Shown here: piece by piece, positions 62,501-64,000 of the stretch
Layout: the number at the start of each line of letters is the position of its first letter
How positions within the stretch are numbered: the stretch's first letter is position 1
DNA from: Endomychus coccineus
Lineage: Eukaryota; Arthropoda; Insecta; Coleoptera; Endomychidae
DNA length: 64,000 nucleotides
NCBI GenBank assembly: GCA_958510875.1
Contig: OY294070.1
Span: 2,914,001 to 2,978,000, forward strand
Direction of reading: 5' to 3'
Translations under genes and position numbers: made by a program
Notes under the pieces: generated by a model
The model's database searches: none
Seen by the model: the letters and a program-made list of their open reading frames with translations, nothing else
Told to the model about the DNA's origin: nothing

Positions 62501-64000
62501 TGTATTAGTGAAAATAATTGAAATGTGACATATTTTGGAAGAAAACTCAATTGTTAGAAAGAATTAAAATCTAGTGAGGTCCGATTTTGATAAGCAACTA
62601 AATCTTGAGCCGTTTAAAAATATAATAAAAAAACTAATAAAACTATCTCAAAGATTTCAAATTCCAAAAATTAATAAAAATAAATTAGGAAAATATTAAT
62701 TTTGAATATATACAATTTTTATGAGTTAAATGCTCTTAAAAAATATGCCGATTTTACAATTTGATAAAAAATTATTATTAATATAAATTTACCTCAACGG
62801 GTTAAATTCTCAATTAAGAATTCAACGAAGATACAAGAAAACTAAGATAAATAAACATCATCATAATGAATGAAATTGTGTTAGTGAAAATGATTGAAAT
62901 ATGACATATTTTGAAATAAAACTCAATTGTTAGAAAGAATGAAAATCTAGCGAGGTTCGATTTTAATAAGCAACTAAATATTGAGCCGTTTAAAAATATA
63001 ATAAAAAAAAACTAACAACTAATAAAATTACCTCAAAGATTTCAAATTTTTTAAATTAATAAAAATAAATTGGGAAATAGCAAGGTCTGATTTTAATAAA
63101 CAACTAAATCTTGAGCCGTTTAAAAATATTAAAAAAACTAATAACTAATAAAACTATCTCAAAGATTTCAAATTCCAAAAATTAATGAAAATAAATTAAG
63201 AAAATATTAATTGTGAATATATATGATTTGTATGAGATAAACGCTGATTTCAAAATTCGATAAAAAATGCATTAAGCTATATAAAATTAATGAAAATAAA
63301 TAGGGAAAATATTTATTGTGAATATATACGATTTGTATGAGATAAATGCTCTTTAAAAAATGCTGATTTCAAAATTCGATAAAAAATGGATTAAACTATA
63401 TTATTTAATATAAATTTACCTCAACGAGTTAAATTCGAATTGAAAATAAGATGATAATAATACGGAAAAAATATAAAATTTGACGAATAACAATTTTATC
63501 AAAAATTTAAATCTAAAATTAAAAAAAATATTCATCTCTCACAAAAATAAACATATTCGAAATGAGGAAATATAAGCCATGCATACATCAACTAATTCAT
63601 TTACTTACTTCCATTAGGCTCATGGGTGGCATTTTTTGCATTGATGGGCCATTGTTGGCTTGAATGACATGACCACCCGACACTTGAGCCAGCTGTGAAA
63701 TAGTGTTATAATATTAAACTGAAAAACACATCGCCCAACAATCAATAATAAATGTATCACGCCACGGGTACCATTTTTTCTCCACTATTTATTGATACAA
63801 TTAATATTTCAAAATTGATTATTTCAGTGTTGATATTTTCGAAATTTTAATTAACAAACCTATACTAATTCTATATATCAATCAAGACCAAATTATTATT
63901 ATTTTTTTTTAACAGAAAAACTATTATTCGCGAATCAAACAATATTATATTTTGAAATGACTTACCAGTTTTTTGAAAGCAGACATATCTTCTTCTTGTT
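41376..64000 (-). CDS. 4E-T: eIF4E-transporter (4E-T / EIF4ENIF1), C-terminal 591 residues, gene span
   Basis: Nine minus-strand exons join in frame without a stop: 64000-63966, 63692-63609, 61911-61581, 57420-57190, 53005-52949, 52625-52377, 48283-48149, 46113-45664 and 41581-41376. Recognition rests on IPSPRELQVHTQNILQRAL followed by a KKKLEEQQENFRKK helix, on LAFTPTSVLRKMTADKD, on NPALQPRHREMLFTILKM, and on a Gln-rich low-complexity C-terminus, all characteristic of 4E-T. Family role: 4E-T binds eIF4E, shuttles it to the nucleus and recruits it to P-bodies, linking it to DDX6, LSM14 and PatL in mRNA repression and decay. The eIF4E-binding motif sits near the N-terminus and is outside the window. 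Introns hold an errantivirus, Penelope elements and foldback repeats. The gene converges on coronin. Confidence 0.88.
41745..45070. mobile_element. Foldback element with 343/347-bp tandem array (4E-T last intron)
   Basis: A short left arm (41745-42130) is inverted relative to the tandem units of the right arm. Landmark ATGCC in the right arm recurs at 42804, 43151, 43498 and 43845 (347-bp steps), then 44188, 44531 and 44874 (343-bp steps). Each unit contains the palindrome ATTGTTTATAAACAAT and the stretch ATTATCCGAAAACGAC. Small open frames within units are identical because the repeats are, not because they code. Confidence 0.88.
45071..45663. other. 4E-T intron, tail of foldback element and plain intron
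   Basis: The first ~200 bases match the tail of the second 347-bp element; the rest has no recognised feature. Confidence 0.5.
45664..46113 (-). CDS. 4E-T: 4E-T exon, 450 nt, Gln-rich
   Basis: Acceptor TATTCCAG, donor GTGAGT; phase 1 on both sides. Starts GRPIVKANSSYQ and continues as a Gln/Asn/Ser-rich low-complexity region of about 140 residues with several polyglutamine runs, a composition typical of P-body proteins. The Leu-rich open frames on the opposite strand are shadows of the CAG/CTG-rich sequence. Confidence 0.9.
46351..47255. mobile_element. CAGGGTG foldback element, copy D (4E-T intron)
   Basis: Starts CAGGGTGTTTCAGTTTTTTC and ends with the complementary sequence, flanked by TA dinucleotides. 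The arms are about 440 bases each with a short loop near 46780-46810. Confidence 0.88.
47256..48148. other. 4E-T intron
   Basis: AT-rich. A minus-strand stretch at 47900-48051 reads KTRADESGALRPLDWVHCAP and looks like a scrap of a repeat I cannot name. (TGAT)-type short repeats occur near 47995. Confidence 0.35.
48149..48283 (-). CDS. 4E-T: 4E-T exon, 135 nt
   Basis: Acceptor TTTCTCAAG, donor GTGAGT; phase 1 on both sides. Encodes AKDAKNLDGTKMPQGRAVTG and a Gln-rich tract ending QYPMKQP. It is the exon immediately 3' (in gene direction) of the intron that contains the errantivirus. Confidence 0.85.
48600..48719 (+). other. Older sequence interrupted by the provirus, left part
   Basis: An open stretch (48624 onward) reads LGLASSQRVQANSSWSQDTDEC up to the target site and continues in frame on the far side (51755 onward) for about 30 codons before a stop. 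I do not recognise it. It could be a remnant of another repeat. Confidence 0.3.
48716..48719. repeat. Target-site duplication, left (CGAG)
   Basis: CGAG directly before the 5' LTR, repeated at 51751-51754 directly after the 3' LTR. Four bases is the size made by errantivirus integrases. Confidence 0.9.
48720..48941 (+). repeat. Errantivirus 5' LTR
   Basis: 222 bp, starts TGTAATCTCACC and ends ATATTATT. Contains TTTCAGTCAGT, resembling a TCAGT initiator, and a CCAAATAAAG polyadenylation signal near its end. Reads identical to the 3' copy. Confidence 0.95.
48941..48951 (+). other. Primer-binding site, tRNA-Ser type
   Basis: TGGCGCAGTCG, whose first T is shared with the LTR end; complementary to a tRNA 3' end of the serine type used by several gypsy-group elements. 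Confidence 0.75.
49221..49246 (+). CDS. env: Errantivirus env leader exon (start of signal peptide)
   Basis: A short ATG frame begins at 49221, encodes a small basic-then-hydrophobic start (MNKIAILL) and runs into a consensus donor (GTAAGT at 49247). Joining to the acceptor whose AG is at 49822-49823 keeps a hydrophobic reading frame, so the envelope signal peptide appears to be split by an intron of 577 nt. Known: errantivirus env is translated from a spliced RNA. Inferred here from splice motifs and frame only. Confidence 0.65.
49261..49809 (+). pseudogene. Errantivirus gag start fused to integrase C-terminus (internal deletion)
   Basis: A 182-residue open frame. The ATG lies 14 bases after the env splice donor, where gag is expected, and the first ~40 residues are Gag-like only by position. 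From about residue 41 (AYNNTIHSTIKMKPIDVISG) the sequence matches the C-terminal part of gypsy-group integrases, continuing through DYINQHKERTRLLY, KKHIRQKSANKF and KIHMDNLKRP. Protease, reverse transcriptase, RNase H and the integrase catalytic core are missing. This explains the small size of the provirus. The fusion is still open, but no function can be claimed for it. Confidence 0.75.
49824..51500 (+). pseudogene. env: Errantivirus envelope (F-like fusion glycoprotein), near-complete with one frame break
   Basis: The second env exon starts after the acceptor at 49823. The frame joined to the leader exon stops at TGA 49897-49899, while the long frame is open from 49881 to the TAA at 51498-51500 and has no ATG near its start. 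One apparent 1-base loss between about 49881 and 49899 separates them. Counting the long frame from 49902: furin-type RTKR at residues 77-80, followed by a hydrophobic GLINGLGSIF fusion peptide and DSSDGE, the classic layout of insect errantivirus and baculovirus F-type Env; conserved cysteines; a membrane anchor at about 484-501; and a basic cytoplasmic tail. Family role: membrane fusion and particle entry. Whether the break is real or an assembly error is open. It is antisense to 4E-T. Confidence 0.85.
51520..51528 (+). other. Polypurine tract
   Basis: GAGGGGAGG directly abuts the 3' LTR start, as needed for plus-strand priming. Confidence 0.85.
51529..51750 (+). repeat. Errantivirus 3' LTR
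   Basis: 222 bp, reads identical to the 5' LTR; preceded by the purine tract and followed by the CGAG target duplication. Confidence 0.95.
51751..51754. repeat. Target-site duplication, right (CGAG)
   Basis: Right-hand copy of the 4-bp duplication. Confidence 0.9.
51755..52376. other. Intron sequence after the provirus; right part of interrupted sequence
   Basis: The first ~220 bases continue the interrupted unknown sequence in several short frames, none recognisable. The remainder to the 4E-T exon is ordinary AT-rich intron with no feature I can support. Confidence 0.4.
52377..52625 (-). CDS. 4E-T: 4E-T exon, 249 nt
   Basis: Acceptor TTCGCAG, donor GTAAGT; phase 1 on both sides. Encodes MHQRIPSPRELQVHTQNIL, a basic coiled helix (KKKLEEQQENFRKKQE), an Asn/Gln/Pro linker, and LAFTPTSVLRKMTADKDD. 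This is the strongest family signature of the gene. Confidence 0.93.
52949..53005 (-). CDS. 4E-T: 4E-T microexon, 57 nt
   Basis: Too short for simple ORF detection. A TTTTTACAAG acceptor and a GTGAGT donor flank 57 nt that keep phase 1 on both sides and read YCVSPIMATSPNTLTVP without a stop, leading directly into the MHQRIPSPRELQ segment of the next exon. Symmetric phase means it can be skipped without frame change. Confidence 0.75.
53283..53600 (-). mobile_element. Penelope-like element reverse-transcriptase fragment
   Basis: The minus strand reads FHCKLQFTCEIEINKNINLLDMNFRQN, a Penelope RT segment downstream of the catalytic motif, preceded by PRRICNKFTRFSTRILQRCVNCV. Its 3' border (53283-53325) repeats a short segment also seen at 273-320 and within 54800-54830. 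Confidence 0.65.
53804..53845 (-). ncRNA. Hammerhead ribozyme-like motif, left (inverted) arm
   Basis: On the minus strand it reads the same as the motif in the right arm: GTCTT stem, CTGATGA, GGTC-GTGA-GACC, GAAA, ACG-TA-CGT, TA, AAGAC. Confidence 0.7.
54320..54892 (+). CDS. Penelope-like element C-terminal part with GIY-YIG nuclease
   Basis: A 190-residue open frame without the reverse-transcriptase core. It holds TLPYIPETSEKIKKCLKKY, a Cys pair (NCSDCDGTYTG), the GIY-YIG-type core VYKLNC ... TYTGISKQYLQKRMYGH, a His/Asn-rich middle, and ETNYYKRSILETIHIKRDS near the end, followed by HRSDVQTLSHIYTNLIN. Family role: the nuclease nicks target DNA for reverse transcription. The first Tyr-containing strand reads VYK instead of GIY, as in many Penelope elements. 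The reverse-transcriptase domain is absent, so the copy is 5'-truncated and not autonomous. Confidence 0.88.
   Translation: MGSHSFFNPIIEERINKIYNGSSYKNNVKGNTDNYITLPYIPETSEKIKKCLKKYDINVAHKPTNCVGKYFSNLKPVIPKDKQTHTVYKLNCSDCDGTYTGISKQYLQKRMYGHKYSTRNKNLENSTALAKHCFDYNHQFDYKNVNILTKETNYYKRSILETIHIKRDSKSVNHRSDVQTLSHIYTNLIN
55295..55336 (+). ncRNA. Hammerhead ribozyme-like motif, right arm of Penelope element
   Basis: Stem I GTCTT (55295-55299) pairs with AAGAC (55332-55336). The core CTGATGA is followed by an extra T, then stem II GGTC / GACC with loop GTGA, then GAAA, then a 3-bp stem III ACG / CGT with a 2-base loop, and a cleavage-site TA ending at 55331. The extra U before stem II and the tiny stem III are departures from the textbook fold; very short stem III is known for Penelope hammerheads, which may act as dimers. 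Confidence 0.7.
55396..56149. other. 4E-T intron, very AT-rich, with one local duplication
   Basis: Two ~115-bp near-copies (about 55870-55970 and 55975-56090; TATTAAATATAAATTTATTAAT ... ACATGTTATAG). No coding potential. Confidence 0.5.
56150..56480 (-). mobile_element. Penelope-like element N-terminal RT remnant, decayed
   Basis: Nucleotide similarity on the minus strand to the fragment at 9587-9937 (the NADKSNKTVIMHRDDYE region), with many frame breaks. Followed on the plus side by a Penelope 3' end with a mutated hammerhead motif. Confidence 0.5.
56611..56650 (+). ncRNA. Degenerate hammerhead-like motif, core mutated
   Basis: GTCTT and CTGATGA are present, and GGTC-CTAA-GACC forms stem II, but the conserved GAAA reads AAAA, so the invariant core G is lost and cleavage is not expected. 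Confidence 0.45.
56651..58324. other. 4E-T intron around exon 57190-57420
   Basis: Outside the exon I see only intron. At about 57533 an ACAGGATGTCCCAAC edge suggests another terminal-repeat element of which the other end was not found. Confidence 0.35.
57190..57420 (-). CDS. 4E-T: 4E-T exon, 231 nt
   Basis: Acceptor TTGAAG, donor GTGAGT; phase 1 on both sides. Encodes GLKRGDITPQHLYQQL, then NPALQPRHREMLFTILKM, a helical segment conserved in 4E-T, then a Pro-rich stretch with a polyglutamine run and SPLPPT. Confidence 0.9.
58325..61190. mobile_element. Second foldback element with ~347-bp tandem array (4E-T intron)
   Basis: Same family as 41745-45070: inverted left part (58325-58810, with two ~120-bp sub-repeats) and a right tandem array in which AGAATACC recurs at 59571, 59918, 60265, 60611 and 60957 (346-347-bp steps). 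The right tail (61150-61280) resembles 45090-45220, including TTTTGAAGAGAA and CCCAAGGATTTACG. Confidence 0.88.
61581..61911 (-). CDS. 4E-T: 4E-T exon, 331 nt
   Basis: Acceptor TTTTTCAG, donor GTGAGT. Starts QNFFQMLSHSQQQDEAQ, and continues through Gln-rich sequence to LNKLVGIHPLLRASPLQ and RELLSRPEAQAILQ. Enters in phase 0 and leaves in phase 1. GC-richer than the flanking introns. Confidence 0.88.
61912..63608. repeat. 4E-T intron with decayed ~400-bp tandem duplication
   Basis: The segment starting GAATTCAACGAATATAAAAG (62430) through TTGATAAGCAACTAAATCTTGAGCCG recurs in altered form from about 62818, and pieces recur again near 63080 and 63360. Low-complexity AT-rich, no coding. Confidence 0.6.
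63609..63692 (-). CDS. 4E-T: 4E-T exon, 84 nt
   Basis: Acceptor TTTCACAG and donor GTAAGT, phase 0 on both sides; encodes LAQVSGGHVIQANN and a Met/Pro-rich stretch ending MSLME. 28 codons. Confidence 0.8.
63966..64000 (-). CDS. 4E-T: 4E-T exon (partial at window edge)
   Basis: Reads QEEDMSAFKKL up to a GTAAG donor (63965-63961); cut by the window edge at its 5' side. In frame (phase 0) with the next exon. Confidence 0.75.

Overview
This is an AT-rich, intron-rich, transposon-rich animal nuclear sequence, almost certainly from an insect. The evidence is two conserved animal genes with GT/AG introns, an insect-type errantivirus, many Penelope-like elements and short foldback elements ending CAGGGTG. 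I suspect a beetle, but nothing in the window fixes the order.

Two host genes converge. Coronin (plus strand) can be assembled from six coding exons, 7235-32740, into a complete 490-residue protein with an actin-binding N-terminus, WD repeats and a C-terminal coiled coil. The eIF4E-transporter 4E-T (minus strand) contributes its last 591 residues in nine exons from 64000 down to 41376; its 5' end lies outside the window. One of its exons is only 57 bases. About 6.5 kb (34.9-41.4 kb) separates the two genes.

Most of the rest is repeats. Region 0.4-6.2 kb: two CAGGGTG foldback elements, an inverted duplication of an unknown coding fragment, and a 1.8-kb foldback element with a perfect X-box-like palindrome in its spacer. 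The large coronin intron (7.4-19.1 kb) holds a 713-bp palindromic MITE, Penelope fragments, an endonuclease-domain remnant, a LINE reverse-transcriptase remnant, and a satellite array with a 402-bp higher-order unit. Two further introns (21.5-23.5 and 24.7-32.5 kb) hold the same ~100-bp satellite in the opposite orientation (201-bp and 206-bp dimer units). The coronin pre-mRNA therefore carries long complementary satellite tracts on either side of three coding exons.

The 4E-T introns hold two foldback elements whose right arms have expanded into 343/347-bp tandem arrays (41.7-45.1 and 58.3-61.2 kb), a third-type CAGGGTG foldback, a Penelope element arranged as an inverted dimer with hammerhead-like motifs in both arms (53.75-55.4 kb), and a very young errantivirus provirus (48720-51750). 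The provirus has identical 222-bp LTRs and 4-bp target duplications. Nearly all of gag and pol is deleted, but almost the whole envelope frame remains, with a spliced leader exon and one apparent 1-base lesion.

The best candidates for new biology are the env-retaining deletion provirus, the inverted satellite architecture around the coronin exons, the hammerhead-bearing Penelope hairpin, and the run of symmetric exons in 4E-T.
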